Origin: Ectobius pallidus
Taxonomy: Eukaryota > Arthropoda > Insecta > Blattodea > Ectobiidae
Assembly: GCA_964059195.1 (NCBI GenBank)
Contig: CAXKWD010000006.1
Coordinates: 134,600,039-134,664,038, forward strand
Direction of reading: 5' to 3'
DNA length: 64,000 bases
In this document: positions 43,720 to 55,416 of the stretch, in pieces
How the letters are laid out: each line of letters starts with the position of its first letter
How positions within the stretch are numbered: the first letter of the stretch is position 1
The notes under the pieces: generated by a model
The model's database searches: none
What the model was told of the DNA's origin: nothing
Seen by the model: the letters and a program-made list of their open reading frames with translations, nothing else
Translations under genes and position numbers: made by a program

Positions 43720-43920
43720 TCACGTGGTGATAAGGTAGGCAGGCCGCCAGATTCGGTGGTGGAGGAGGTGGTGGCGGTACCATGGAACACGGTTAGTGGA
43801 GGAAAGAGACGCCATCAACAGACGCCGCGTCGCTCCTCTTTCGCCACACCCAAACCAAGCCGTCAACTCGGTATAGTAATTAGAATTACTCTGTACTAGT
43901 TTCCGGTTTTGCACGTACCC
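43720..43920. promoter_or_regulatory. Second CpG-rich block upstream of the receptor
   Basis: Contains a GGTGGAGGAGGTGGTGGCGG run and CGCCGCGTCGC. It lies 2.7 kb upstream of the receptor ATG. No core promoter motif can be fixed by eye. Confidence 0.25.
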
Positions 43921-46570
43921 TCTTATCAGCTAATAGCGCCACCGAAGACGAAGGTAGAAATAGGTCAACTTTGACAATGGGTGAGGAGTTCATATTCGTA
44001 TTTTTTTAGGTTCATAGGAAAAATTTAAAATGTGTATCAGTAGATGAATTTAGATGGAGTTTTAAATGTGAAATTGTTTTCTTCATAATTTATTTCAAAC
44101 AATTGAACACTTTTTAAAAATTTAAATAGGTCTGTTATTATTTATTTTGACGTTGAAATTAGTCAGTGGAATATTGATTGATTTTTCAGAAACAAGAAAA
44201 GCATTTGCTTTAAATCTGTCTTGTATCAAACACTGACATTATTTTGCTTTTAAAGTATTTACTTTTTTGTCACAGTTTTCGGCAGTGCTGCTTTAAATAA
44301 AGAGCAAGATAATATGTCAGGATATGGTAAAACAGTATAACATTTCGAAGTCCTAAAACATTTTCATCGCAGATCTGATTAAATCGGATTATTTACTGGC
44401 GCATGGTTAATACTATCATGGCTATATGCTATGCTTTGTAATATAGGTATATTTATTTTTAACAAACTAGCCTAATGGTAGGGATTTTTTATTTGTTTTG
44501 CAGATATGAAATCCTCTACTAGCAAACGACATACACCTGTCGATATGCGTCTATGACGATTCCATATATAAATAAAACTGTAAATAGAACCTTTGATGAT
44601 ATAAATGTAAATTTGATACACTGACTGTAGATCATAAACACATGTTTTTATAATATGGTTCAATTTTTGACAAATGACGTTAGTTGTAAAATACACCACA
44701 TTTAGAATATTTTTCTAAAACTAAAACCAAAATATGTACAGAATTTCGCGTCATTGTATGAACTAATGATTATCGTTCGTAATGTATATGTGTTCGTAAC
44801 TATTTTTCATAACAAACAAATCAACTTAAACTAAATTATATGCCTAAATAATCCTTTAAGAAAGAAATAAAGAAATTAAAGCAGTTAAGCATAAACACCC
44901 ATGTTAATCTAAATGTAATTATATACTAATAATACATTAATTTAATTTTGAAGTTTTAGTTGTTTATGATTAAGTTTTGAAATTATCGTGGTCTCTGATA
45001 CAAAATCGAGCTCCCTCGGGCAAAACGGGTATAAGTCATTAGTTGTCCTTGAATTCTTGAACCACTTCAAGTGTGGTTTTTCAAGAATTCTTTGATTAAA
45101 GTGCTCCTAACTCCTCCCTGGTATCCTAATATTCTATACCGGCTAAATTTAGCTCGTTTACGTTGTTACGTCATCTGGATCATTACAGTACAACAATCAA
45201 CTGATTTACTGCATATATACACGCATTTTTCCTCAAGTTAAAAGGGTTCGCAGCGTTAGAAACCTCTGATTGTAGTTTTACTTCCTCATTCGTAGTATCT
45301 TCTAACCTTCCTATCTCCATTTCTTACAACTATATTCCTAATAATAGTGCATTTCAAATTTATTGTGTTAGAAAATAGTATGATAGAAGCGTCATTTGTG
45401 AATTTGTATAGTTCATTCACCTCACATTGGTGAAATCAAAGAATATCCTATTTAAAGTAGCACTGACGGCAATAAAATCACTGTTTACTTTGAATAAATA
45501 CTAAAATAGTAATCTGGTTTGTTTTCATTGTTTCTGCACCAAAACAATCAAGACGATAAAATTTTAGTCGAATTTCGCACATATTTTGTGAACTTGTCTG
45601 TTTTTTTTAACGTACATAGCATTTCTCTCGTAGACTTTTTAAAAATATAATTTTCATCTGAATAATTAATCTTGAAATCAGGAATTATTTTCTTCAGAAA
45701 TGGTAATCATTCAATATTTATTATAAGTGACCTTACCTAGCATAAAAGTGTTCCTTGAATTTTCTTCCTATTCTACCTTCAAGCGGTGCTTCCTAACTAT
45801 TTTTAGGCAAAAAACTAATTAATGTACATGCATACTGTTGTTCACAGCAAGATTCATTAATTACTTTCATATAGAAACGGGCTCACAGAACATTTCCTAT
45901 TAGCTTTCATTTATTGTGTTTCGTTTTTCTTCGTTTATCCACTGCTTTAAAATCAAACCCAATCCCCTTCAATAAAAATTAACCACTTTATATTTGTAAC
46001 AATATCGTATTTATGTGGAAATTAATGTGAATAATAACCCGAGGAAGTTGCTGTAACAAAACATCAAATTAAAAATATAATCGGATTATTTCGTTTCATT
46101 CTATAATCTCTTTCCACCACTATCCGTTTGAAGAGAACAAAAAAAGGAAACAAAGCTTTCCGTTGATAGGCTTCTATTGTTAACATTTAGAGTAATGTAG
46201 TGGTATATGTCAATAGACCAGAGTATGGAAGATTGATCTACGTCTACTTATAAAGCCAGTTTAATGAGAACAGGACTTGGACTTTATTAAGACGTAATAA
46301 GGGTACTCCTTGTGTATAGTATGTAATAGCAATCAACGAATAAACTAAACTATGATTTTGTACTAACTTTAGGGACCAACAGATTTTACATCTTTTTACT
46401 ATGTGCTGTGTAATTTTGTCTGACACGATGTGTGTGTACATATGTACGAATACTGCAATTCTTCCGATCTAATTTGTGCCTCGGTTTTGTTTATGAAGAT
46501 AACTCCGCAATAATCTTATAGTGGATATGAAGAAAAATCTGAAGATTAATTGACATCCTTAAAAAGCAAT
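43921..46570. other. AT-rich 5' flank or intron of the receptor gene
   Basis: No coding sequence or transposon was recognised. If the CpG blocks include a 5' exon, this is intron. Confidence 0.4.
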
Positions 46571-46612
46571 TAAAGAAAAAAACAGAACGGAAATATAATC
46601 AAGGACGAGAGA

Positions 46613-47293
46613 ATGGAGATATATCCTTTCGATGGAGATGATATAGGCAACGGCACTTCTGTAGACCGTTTTAACATCAACTACCTCTTATTCTACGACA
46701 ATGACGGAGACAACACCACATACGCTTCTGGTACCGGAACTCCCAATAGCACCAATAGCAGTTACTATGGCAATGGGACCTACATCATCGTTAGAGGGGA
46801 TTCCATGTACCCCAGTGGTTATTCTATGCCCCACATTATCCTCGCCTCCATAGTAGTAACTTTACTAATGATTGTTGTGGTCGTGGGTAATATGCTCGTG
46901 ATCATTGCTATAGCGACAGAGAAAGCGCTGAAGAACATACAAAACTGGTTCATAGCATCGCTGGCTGTAGCGGACTTCTTTTTGGGGCTAGTGATTATGC
47001 CGTTTTCGTTAGCAAATGAGATCATGGGATATTGGATTTTCGGGAACTGGTGGTGCGACATACACAGTGCGATGGATGTTTTGCTGTGCACGGCCTCTAT
47101 TATGAATCTGTGTCTCATTTCTCTGGACCGCTACTGGAGCATCACGCAAGCAGTGGACTATCTGAAGAAGAGGACTCCCGTCAGAGCGGCCATCATGATC
47201 ACCTTGGTTTGGATCCTCAGCGGCCTCATCTGCATCCCTCCTTTACTGGGTTGGAAAGTCGACAGGCCTATCGAGGAGTTCCCCAAATGTCAG
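46613..47293 (+). CDS. Alpha-2-adrenergic-like octopamine receptor, first coding exon
   Basis: It encodes the first 227 residues of a class A biogenic-amine GPCR in the plasma membrane. The extracellular N-terminus (1-72) has five N-glycosylation sequons (N13, N34, N45, N48, N54) and no signal peptide. TM1 (about 75-100) holds N93 (1.50). TM2 (112-135) holds D121 (2.50). TM3 (148-172) has C148 (3.25), the amine-binding D155 (3.32) in DVLLCTAS and the DRY motif at 172-174. TM4 (192-212) holds W200. C226 would pair with C148. The strings IMPFSLANEIMGYWIFG and SLDRYWSITQAVDYLKKRTP closely resemble vertebrate alpha-2 adrenoceptors, which points to the insect Oct-alpha-2 receptor over tyramine, dopamine or beta-type receptors. 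The start is the first ATG after an in-frame TAA at 46571, with A at -3 and G at +4. The exon ends CAG|GTGAGG in phase 0. TM5-TM7 were not found in the remaining 16.7 kb, so the next intron is probably long. Octopamine as ligand and Gi coupling are inferred from the family. Confidence 0.88.
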
Positions 47294-47299
47294 GTGAGG
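47294..47299 (+). other. 5' splice donor of the receptor exon
   Basis: GTGAGG directly after CAG, close to the consensus. Read-through adds only 8 non-homologous residues before a stop, which supports splicing here. Confidence 0.8.
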
Positions 47300-47589
47300 C
47301 ATGTTCATTCTGATTCGTAGCACATTTCACAAACTTGTGTCAAGATTAATCGGGGATCTTATATTACAGTGCAAGATTTTAGTGACGAAGCTTTGGCAAA
47401 TTAGGAAGATTAGGTCTGTGAGGGATATAGGCTAGGTGATCTTAGAGCCACTGGCTTTAGAGGACCGACATGGTTGTAAAAACCTAGGGACAGAAAAAGC
47501 CAGAATAGATGGGTTGCTATGAGTTTTATTATCGGATCCCTGTGATCGACGACACTTGGGATGAAAAGGAATTGTCGGCTTGGTGAGCT

Positions 47590-47760
47590 TTCTGCGGGTT
47601 CTGTCCCGACCAGATCGATTGCATTTATGCGTGTATAAATGTAACAAGCCATTTCTGTAGATTTACAGGCATGTAAAAGAACTCCTGCGGGACAAAATTC
47701 CGGCGACGATCACAGGCCTAAGTTGCAGTACATACCCGTTATTAAATAACACAAAACCGT
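47590..47760 (+). mobile_element. SINE B, diverged copy
   Basis: Shares 'TTTCTGTAGATTTACAGGCA', 'TGTAAAAGAACT', 'CACAGGCCTAAGTTGCAGTA' in order with 39125-39400. It lies in the inferred first intron of the receptor gene. Confidence 0.65.
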
Positions 47761-48124
47761 GAAAAGGAATTTCAGTCCTTTTTAATCCTGCGCCGACTTT
47801 TATCATCAAGGAAATGGGGAAGGTTAATCGGCTTTCGTTTTACAGACTCAAACTTGGCTGCCAGTCGCCGCCCATCAGAGCTATCCGATAATACCTATGA
47901 TAATATATTGAAAAATGGAAAATACATTGAATTTTTGTTTTTAATAGCACCCATAAAAAAAAAGGAAAAATAATTTATTATTGTAACAATGTAGATTTAA
48001 TGGTTAAAAACCTATTCGTAAATAGTATCTAAGTCGTTGGATCAGAGCATTTAAAGTGCCCTTGCTATTGGAAAAATAATTTGCGACTGAATTTTTGTTC
48101 TCTATGTCTCGTATAAGAAAATTG
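47761..48124. other. Intron sequence, nothing recognised
   Basis: AT-rich DNA after the receptor exon. Confidence 0.4.
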
Positions 48125-48171
48125 TATTATTATTATTATTGTTATTATTATTATTATTATTATTTCCAGGT
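48125..48171 (+). repeat. (TTA)n microsatellite
   Basis: About 15 TTA units with one TTG interruption, followed by TTTCCAG. Confidence 0.9.
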
Positions 48172-48455
48172 GAATATAACTGCGGAGCACGGTATGACTT
48201 AGATGATTTTGGTTAACAAGTCTACCAGAGGGCTTTTAGCTATTTACGTTACTCTACAATATACGAGTTTTTAAGTGTATATTTTTATTTCTTTAAAAAC
48301 AATTTGAAGAAAAGAAAACCCTAATTTCAAAACTGCGGAATAATAATTTAGAAATCAAATGAGGCAGATTTGTTAGACAATTGACAAGCTTTTATTAAAG
48401 CCTGACTACAAGTGTCTGTGTGGAACTTATTTTCTATAAAATGAAATGTATGATC
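48172..48455. other. Intron sequence, nothing recognised
   Basis: No open frame or repeat could be supported. Confidence 0.35.
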
Positions 48456-48700
48456 GAAACCATCAGCTCAACAATCTTTATTTTCTGCTGCCTAGGCCTT
48501 TAGACTTTCGTATGTCATCCTCAGGGCACAATGCTGTGCTGGCGTAGATGCATTACAATAATAAAAATCAAAATGGCATGACATGCGATTGTCGAAAGGC
48601 AGCACAAAATAAAGGTTGTTGAACTGATGGCTTTAATCATACATTTTATTTTATTGATCGAGCTCAATGGTGTTATATAATGTATTTTAACACTTATATA
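48456..48700 (+). repeat. MITE-like repeat I, copy 2
   Basis: Inverted ends are about 35 bp ('CCATCAGCTCAACAATCTTT' on the left; right end as reverse complement 'CCATCAGTTCAACAACCTTT') at 48458-48492 and 48598-48631. An adjacent TTTTATTTTATTGAT block is shared with 14663-14720. Confidence 0.6.
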
Positions 48701-48929
48701 ATTAGTTTTCTTAATACGAATACGCACTCTGAAGCAAGAAAACAACGTATTATTGCTAATTTGTATGTTATTTGATTGTAATCTTACATTAAAATACCTC
48801 TCAGTGAAATGTAAAAACATAGGATTTTTATGGGCTTTTTAAATACTGGTATGGAGATAATATTAAATATGGAGGTTCTATTAAAGCTGCTTCGAAAAAG
48901 TGTGTCTTCAGTAGTCACTATGGCAATGG

Positions 48930-49100
48930 CTTTCTGAGCACTAGGTGGCGGTTCCTATCCCTGTCGGTCAATTTCGATTGCAGTTTATTTGTGCATAATT
49001 GTGACATCCCAAGTCTGTAAATTTAAAGGCATGGAAATACCGCACAAAATTGCTGCTCCATAACGATTACCGCAGGTTTAACTAACCGTATATCCCATTG
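48930..49100 (+). mobile_element. SINE B, strongly diverged copy
   Basis: The order GGTCAATTTCGATTGCA, 'TTATTTGTGCATAATTGTGA', 'AAATTTAAAGGCATGGAAA' follows SINE B. Confidence 0.5.
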
Positions 49101-49499
49101 CTATAGTTATAACCATAACTAACCGACCTATATCCTCACCCAGGTCTCTTTCATTAACTCATTCAGCTGCATTGCTAGGTGCAATTCGTAAAGTTCTGCA
49201 TAATTATGATGTAATCTAAACGTTTAGAAAACTGCTTTACACCCTAAAAATCGTTACATTTTTGAAAGCTTTTTAAAATTCATAAATTCCCCCAAGCCTT
49301 ACATTTTTAAATAAATGTTAAAGAAAATAGTAGACATAAAATATATGTTCTCTTAAAGGAATGTAGATTTACTATTAAATAATCATATATGGTCTCATTT
49401 CACCTCATCCCGCCTATTTTCACGAAATCACAATTCAGGTGGATTTGCTGGTCCATGACAGAATCTAAAAGTTGCTAGGTGCATTTCGTGGAATATGGA
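49101..49499. other. Intron sequence, nothing recognised
   Basis: AT-rich. No features supported. Confidence 0.35.
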
Positions 49500-50010
49500 T
49501 TGTCTAGCATCATACTTACCTGCCTGATGAATTATCGTAAGTCATTATTAAGAAATAAAAACAAAGTAAAGACAGGTACGATTGAAATGTCTGCAATAAC
49601 AGATGCATCAGAATTTAGAGGCTTTGATGTACTGACGTACTTGTGCTGTAAATAGGGGCGGGGGAAAAAGCCACTAGAAGGTTAGGACATCAGCACCGAA
49701 TGCAGGAAATTCACGTTTCCACCATAATAGCATGCACGGGAAATAGATGAAGGAAGATCGTAGAAAATAGTATTAATCCTTTTAGAGCCGAATTTATATA
49801 TTAGGTTGAGAAATCAAGAGAAATCATCAGTGGGTTTTAAGTTTGAAATCATTCAAGAGTATTTCCGGAGAGTAGCTGGTCTTCATGAATGACAGCAGTA
49901 ATACGAGCATTAAAATTCCCATATTTTACATAATCTTATATCTCTTTATATATTTTTTGAAGTGACGAATTTATACGTCAGTAGCAGTGAAAAGGTTAAA
50001 TAAAATAGCC
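49500..50010 (+). repeat. Dispersed repeat G, longest copy
   Basis: The first ~300 bp match 63240-63530 (AAGAAATAA, 'GGGAAATAGATGAAGGAAGA', ATTAATCCTTTT). The last ~210 bp match 29320-29550. Partial overlap with two other loci suggests a longer parent element. No coding content was recognised. Confidence 0.65.
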
Positions 50011-51109
50011 GCATGAATGTTTTATAATTTATTACAATACATGAAACTACCCAGATGATCCTTTCACATGCTACTTAACTGTAGACGTTATTGAACAGTA
50101 GGCTACCCTCATTAAAAGGCTAGAAACATACTGATAGTTTTCTGTCTTTTCTTGAGCTTGTTCAACCTAGAGTGTATTGCACTGTGTTGAATAGTTGCAC
50201 CCGCTGTGTCGTGGATAACTTCAATATGTTCTTTTTCCTACCCAGATGTAAAAATTGCCGTCTGCGACACATCAGAAGAATGTGTAATCTCTAAATGGAT
50301 TGACTATCGGATTAGCGAACAATGAGCGACCCTCTATAGAAGGCGACACATTGTAGAACCTTTCTTCATTGACTCCCCGGGCCTCGAACTGTGGAGTGAG
50401 ATGAGGCTTTCATTAATTGGATTAAACTATACTTTAAGTTATCAGTAGATATTTTAACTTCGGAAAATAGTACTGAGTGCGCACAAGTATTTTATAAACG
50501 CAGACTTCGGATATTTTTATTTCAATCCGTGGGGAATAATCTTCTCGTAGGACTTGCTAACACAGATGAAACATTGAGCTCCTTTCGATGTTTTAAGCCT
50601 CGCTGCTTAACGTACACCAGCAGAACGACCAATGTTGACAATAACTGTTTGTTGTTAAACAAGACAAAAGTATGTGAATGTGTAATTAATGTCACCACTA
50701 TGGCAGGAATGTAGAGACCACTTGCCACCACAGTAGCCGTATTCTGCGGGACAAAGCGAGCGCGGTATTTCTGGGAAACTCGCCAGAGTGAGAGGCTAAT
50801 GGGCAGGCCACAGTACTCAGAAACCCCCAGTATTTACAATAACGAAGGTTAAGGTTAACAGCCCAGTTCCTGCAGAAACGGCGTTAAGGTTGTCCACAAC
50901 TGGAAATTCTATTACCTACAAATTTCAACGAATTTAATTGATGTTCTTGTCATAGGCGTGACTTTCACATTATGAGTTAAAGTTTCATATACTTACTGCT
51001 GTAATGTTTTAGTAATTTATAATTCCGTGATGATAAAAAAAGTTGATATGTAAATACGTTATTTGTTTTTTCAAGCACTGTCCTTTAAAACCTTGCACAA
51101 GTTCCTTTG
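50011..51109. other. Non-coding, nothing recognised
   Basis: Frames at 50522-50731 and 50529-50714 are opposite-strand shadows without domains. Confidence 0.4.
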
Positions 51110-51800
51110 TGTCCCTACATATAGCCATGAAAAAAAAAAAAAATAAAGCATTCGAACAAGTGGAGACATTCAAATATCTGGAAGCAATAATTAAAGATAC
51201 AAATAAAATTAAGGCAGAAGTCATGTCTCGACTAAAATCGGGAAATGCTAATTATGAAATTCATAAACTTTTATCTTCTCGTCTTCTGTCCAGAAATCTA
51301 AAAATAGAATTTTTTAGGCAATTTATCCTGCTGGTTGCATTATACGCATGTGAGACATGGTCCCTTACTCTTTGGGAAGAACATGATCTGAGAGCGTACA
51401 GGGTGCTTAGGAAAATATTCGAACCTAAGAGAGATGAAAACGGGGACTCGAGAAAACTGCATAATGACGAGCTTCATAACCTGTACTCTTCACCGAATAT
51501 AGGCCTAGTAAGTCACGGAAGATGAAATGGGCTGGACATGTTGCCCACATGGGGAGGAAAGACATAATATCTCACTTGGAAGACCTGGAGGTAGGTGCAA
51601 GGACAATATTAGAATAGATATATGAGAAGTAGGATTTGCACAGAGTAGGGTTGAATGGCGGCTCATGTAAGTGCGGCAAAAAACCTTCGGGATTCATAAA
51701 ATAGATAGCATTCCTTTAGTTTGTTTAGGAATTGTCTATTCCCATTGAGTAGGATAAGTAAGTAAATGAGTAAGTGAATAAGTAAGTAAGGAGGTAATGC
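51110..51800 (+). mobile_element. 5'-truncated LINE with TAAG-repeat tail (RTE-like)
   Basis: An ORF remnant is followed by a short 3' UTR and a (GTAAGTAA)n-like tail (about 51748-51793). The same 3' end occurs at 38540-38730. The tail type and protein motifs match abundant insect 'endonuclease-reverse transcriptase' LINEs that I place near RTE. Clade placement is tentative. Confidence 0.78.
51127..51525 (+). pseudogene. LINE reverse-transcriptase C-terminal fragment
   Basis: The frame encodes EQVETFKYLEAIIKDTNKIK, then SRLKSGNANYEIHKLLSSRL, an LYACETWSL-like box (ALYACETWSL), EEHDLRAYRVLRKIF and HNDELHNLYSSP. These are the standard order of post-catalytic blocks in these LINE proteins. The frame breaks near 51510; the next block (MKWAGHVAHMGRKD) continues at 51519 in another frame. 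It is 5'-truncated, with no catalytic YxDD. It sits in sense orientation in the inferred receptor intron. Confidence 0.82.
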
Positions 51801-51885
51801 AATTCTATTTTGTAAATAATAGATTTTTTTGCAAAATTTCAACTCGAACATCACTATATAGCCTATTTTAGCACAAAATAATGCA

Positions 51886-52472
51886 TTGAGAATATTTTTA
51901 GGAGAAAAATTCATCTGACATCAGGATTCGAATTCATGGCTTTCAAATGTCCGTGCTGATGTCTTTCGTTGAGGTCGACCATTAGGTCTAAGGGTAATCA
52001 TAGGAGGAAAATTCTGCCTGGCGACATGAATCTATGATAATATTATAGGAAAAAAATTCATCTCACATTGGGATTTGTCTTTGGCTATCCGTGCCAAATG
52101 CTCTACCAACTGAGCTAAGCCAGAATTCACTTCACAGCGCCAGATGGAACAGTCAGGGCAGTCAGTCATAGGAGAGAGGTTCCATCTGGCGCTGTGAAGT
52201 GAACTCTGGCTTAGCTCAGTTGGTAGAGCATTGGCACGGATAGCCAAAGGTCCTGGGTTCAAATCCCAATGTCAGAAGAATTTCTCTCCTATAATATTAT
52301 CGTGTAATGTCCAACAGATTCAATCTGTGGTTGATGAATGCATATGCATATACCTATCTTGACATGAATCGAACTTTGGCTAGCTCAGTTGGGAAAGCCG
52401 AAGATCATGGGCTCGAATCCAGGTGAGAAATAAATTTTTCTCCTAGAAATATTCTCATTCTCAACAGTATTC
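51886..52472. repeat. Nested palindrome built from tRNA-like modules
   Basis: The inner inverted repeat is 52036-52150 against 52178-52303 with a 27-nt loop. The outer inverted repeat is about 51886-51945 against 52400-52472. Each of the four arms contains a tRNA-like 'GGCTTAGCTCAGTTGGTAGA'-type sequence (or its degenerate form) followed by an 'ATTTTTCTCCTA' block. The left inner arm lacks the T-stem strand 'GGTCCTGGGTTC' present in the right arm. Confidence 0.88.
52205..52276 (+). pseudogene. tRNA-like sequence in the palindrome
   Basis: 72 nt fold as a cloverleaf: acceptor TCTGGCT/TGTCAGA (6 of 7 pairs counting G-T), D-stem GCTC/GAGC, anticodon stem TTGGC/GCCAA with loop ACGGATA, T-stem CTGGG/CCCAA (4 of 5). 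The loop has C where nearly all tRNAs have U33. A functional tRNA is unlikely; it is a tRNA-derived repeat module. Confidence 0.6.
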
Positions 52473-55038
52473 TGTGTTTTCATGAGTACCTAAAATAATG
52501 CGAATTTCTCTTGACCTGCCTATTCAGAACTCACAATGAAAATTAAGATTCGTCCACAGCAGTAAACATGGAAAATCTCTTACCCTAAAGGTTTCAAATC
52601 CCTGCAGGAGGCAAGTTTTAAAGGGATTTACTAGATTCTGCAGATAAATTTGTCGAAGCGGAATTGATCACTGTTGAGTTATGGTTCTGTAGGCCCTATT
52701 AATTCTGTTGTATTGCCTTGGAATTTCGTAAATGCCCGAAGGCGTTGTAGTGAAATTCAATTGTATAGCAAAATAGCTGCCTTTTATTTTCTGCTATCGT
52801 TCGCAAATGTTGTCATGCCTCATATAAGGCTGAGTTTGCTTTGTAGAGCTTATTTTAATCAACTCTTATCTCATTATACAATTTCTGCGTGTATCTCTAT
52901 CCACGTTGTTGGTAATATGGCATTAGGTCTTGGAAATGAAATACATTGACATCAATGTGGAGTTTATATAAAAGGAAGATGCTAACATAGCAAATCTAAT
53001 ACTTACAGATTCCTGTAATCTAATGATGCCGTCTTTATAATACGTAAGAGTCAAAGCTATATGTTTTGCTCAAATGAATTCCGTAAAGGCACAGAGTTTT
53101 CAGCATAAATATTAATTTCATTGCCTTCATAACCCAACTTAAAGTTCTTTCTACTGTACAAATAAATTACTTTTTATTTCTATAGGCTACTTCTCAATTT
53201 AGTCTTATTATAAATTTATTGTAGCAGACTTTTTCGTAGGTAATTAATTTTTAAAATACAAATTATAACTCGTATATGCTGTATGTGTAAACATAGTTAA
53301 CAAGACGTTTTTAATCTTATAGCCTCTTTGCTAATAGTATTGTCTAAACGCAATTTCCAATAGGCTATACGATTAAAAACTTCTGGTTAAATATGTTTTC
53401 AAATACAACATATATGAGTTATAATTTGTATTTTAAAAATTAATTGCCTAAAAACAAGTCTATGTTAATATAATTCATTATAATATGATAATTTAGTTGT
53501 AGCCTAATAAAAGGATTATTATTAATAGCATTAGCCATGGCCAATGCGTCACATAACTTAGCTCTGGTTAAATATTTAACGATTCAATATGAATAAGAAT
53601 AACCAAGCATCTTTTGAAATAAGTACGAATCTTGGACAATATCATATAGGCCTATCACAAGAGAAATGCACTCTGTCTCGGAAGCTGAACTTATGCGCGT
53701 GAAAGAAAACTTCCTAAAAAAGTGCCCGTATTGTGAGGATGCAAGAGGAGAACATTTCCAACATCTCTTGTGATGAGGTGCGTGTTTATTTCCACTGTAA
53801 TTTTAACTGTAAATGTGAGAACCTGAATCATTACACCGATCGCGGCTTTATTAGCGTAGATATTTTACCCGATCACTCGGGAGTTGGAGCTGTGCCCGCC
53901 GCGCCGCAGGAACCCGCGTCGTTGGCCAACTCTTGCTTGGGACTCACTGTATGTGGTCCAGTATTTAACGTTGCTACCGATCTATAGGCCCGAATTCGAT
54001 GTTTTGACTTTACGTGAGATTCTTCTTTGATAGGTGGATCTGAAATGGGCTTGACTCAGCCTTCTGCGGTTATCTAGGAGGTACTTGAAAAAAGTAGAGT
54101 CTCCGTCCTGAAAACAATCGATGGCCATTGGTAACCACATTCTATAACCCTGGCATTAACCAGTGAAGTATAAAGACAGAAATATTTGGAGAGGTTGGAT
54201 GGTATGCCCTCTTCCTTCATTTAATCTAGGCCGTGCATTAAGTTATAAAAACTGAAATTGTATTTCCATAAATACAATTAAATTTCCCTTCAGCACTACA
54301 ATGTAGCACTATTTACTCTTTCGATAATAATGAATAATGGTATGAGTGCTTATGACGGCAATGGTTATGATGGCGTTTATAAATAGCACACCTTTGAGGG
54401 ACAGACATCAAGTTCTACAATCTTCGCTTCGATCGGCGCCAAATGCACAGAAAAGATTGATGCGTACAGAGTAAAGAAAAACACAATTTCTCGACAGCAG
54501 CTTTGCGATAAGATAATCTTTTATATTGAGTAGCAGATTTCATATTTTTCTCTGTCCATATTCTAGTGGATTTAACTTCAGGTTATCGGAATACACAATA
54601 CAGCCTTCACATTCAGTCTTCTTAAATCCAAGGTGAAGATAAAATGTGTTGATAAGTTATTTCTATAGTTCTGATAATGGTTCTAGTATAAAGGGCTGCC
54701 CACGATATAACATTAATTAAATAACTGTTAAATACACCATTTCTTTTATACCAATCCCCTTAACTCAGAACTATCAATCAACAGACAGCTACTGAATTGG
54801 CTAAAGCAGATAAGTCATACCGTCCTCATTTTCAGGAAACAACCTATTTTACCTTATAGTAGGCTATAAGGTATAGAGCTGAGGTTATCCGAATAAAGTT
54901 TAATTGGTTAAATAAACAAATAAAATTGTACAATTAATACAATTGTGCAATTAATATATTTTTTCAAGTTAACTGAATAACAGTTGTCCAGATGACTGGA
55001 TAATGGCACCAGTTTAATCATAATCCAGTTACTTGCAG
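52473..55038. other. Non-coding AT-rich stretch
   Basis: Nothing supported. A 53733-53987 frame has a locally GC-rich stretch but no domain. Confidence 0.4.
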
Positions 55039-55416
55039 TTATCTTGTCATGCAGTCAATTGTTAAAAGACAGCTTAGTTGAAGGAAAGTATAGCCTGAAT
55101 CACTGGATCCAGTCCCACAAGGCCATTGAAAACATTTCGTCGTGTTTTCGAATGGATGGGCAATCATGTCCCTGCATGGTAAACACGGGAAGCGTAGAGT
55201 TGGATTATTCCCACTAAGTCTCTGGCCTTGAAGACAAACCCAGCCAGCGAGCTTCTCGTTACGTCTCGTTACCAAGATGCGCGAATTCGGTGCGCGTAAG
55301 ATCAGTAAGCTACCGCTGGGCAGAGAGTGAACATCATGCAGCATGTCGCCAGTCGTAGAAAATACTATAATAGTTGAGTGGAGGGATAATGCCGCTGCGA
55401 GAGAGACAGACAACAC
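55039..55416 (-). other. Unrecognised 125-codon open frame
   Basis: A minus-strand frame begins with a hydrophobic stretch (MLSVSLAAALSLHSTIIVF) and has seven Cys. Base composition is more balanced than the surroundings. No family is recognised, there is no codon or splice evidence for a gene, and the region could be part of a repeat. It is listed because it is the longest unexplained frame in the right half of the window. Confidence 0.2.

Noticed and set aside
46819..47118. 99-codon minus-strand frame opposite the receptor
   Set aside because: A shadow of the conserved receptor exon on the other strand.
47032..47313. 93-codon frame on the plus strand within the receptor exon
   Set aside because: An alternative frame of the receptor coding sequence, without start context or domain.
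48165..48210. TTATTTCCAG followed by GTGAATATAACTGCGG as the receptor's second exon
   Set aside because: The acceptor looks plausible and phase 0 would fit, but the translation stops after about 10 residues and bears no similarity to the TM5 region.
52205..52276. Functional tRNA gene
   Set aside because: The anticodon loop lacks U33, acceptor and T-stems have mismatches, and the sequence is one of several degraded modules in a palindrome.
53733..53987. 84-codon plus-strand frame with Cys residues
   Set aside because: No recognisable domain, no splice or promoter context.
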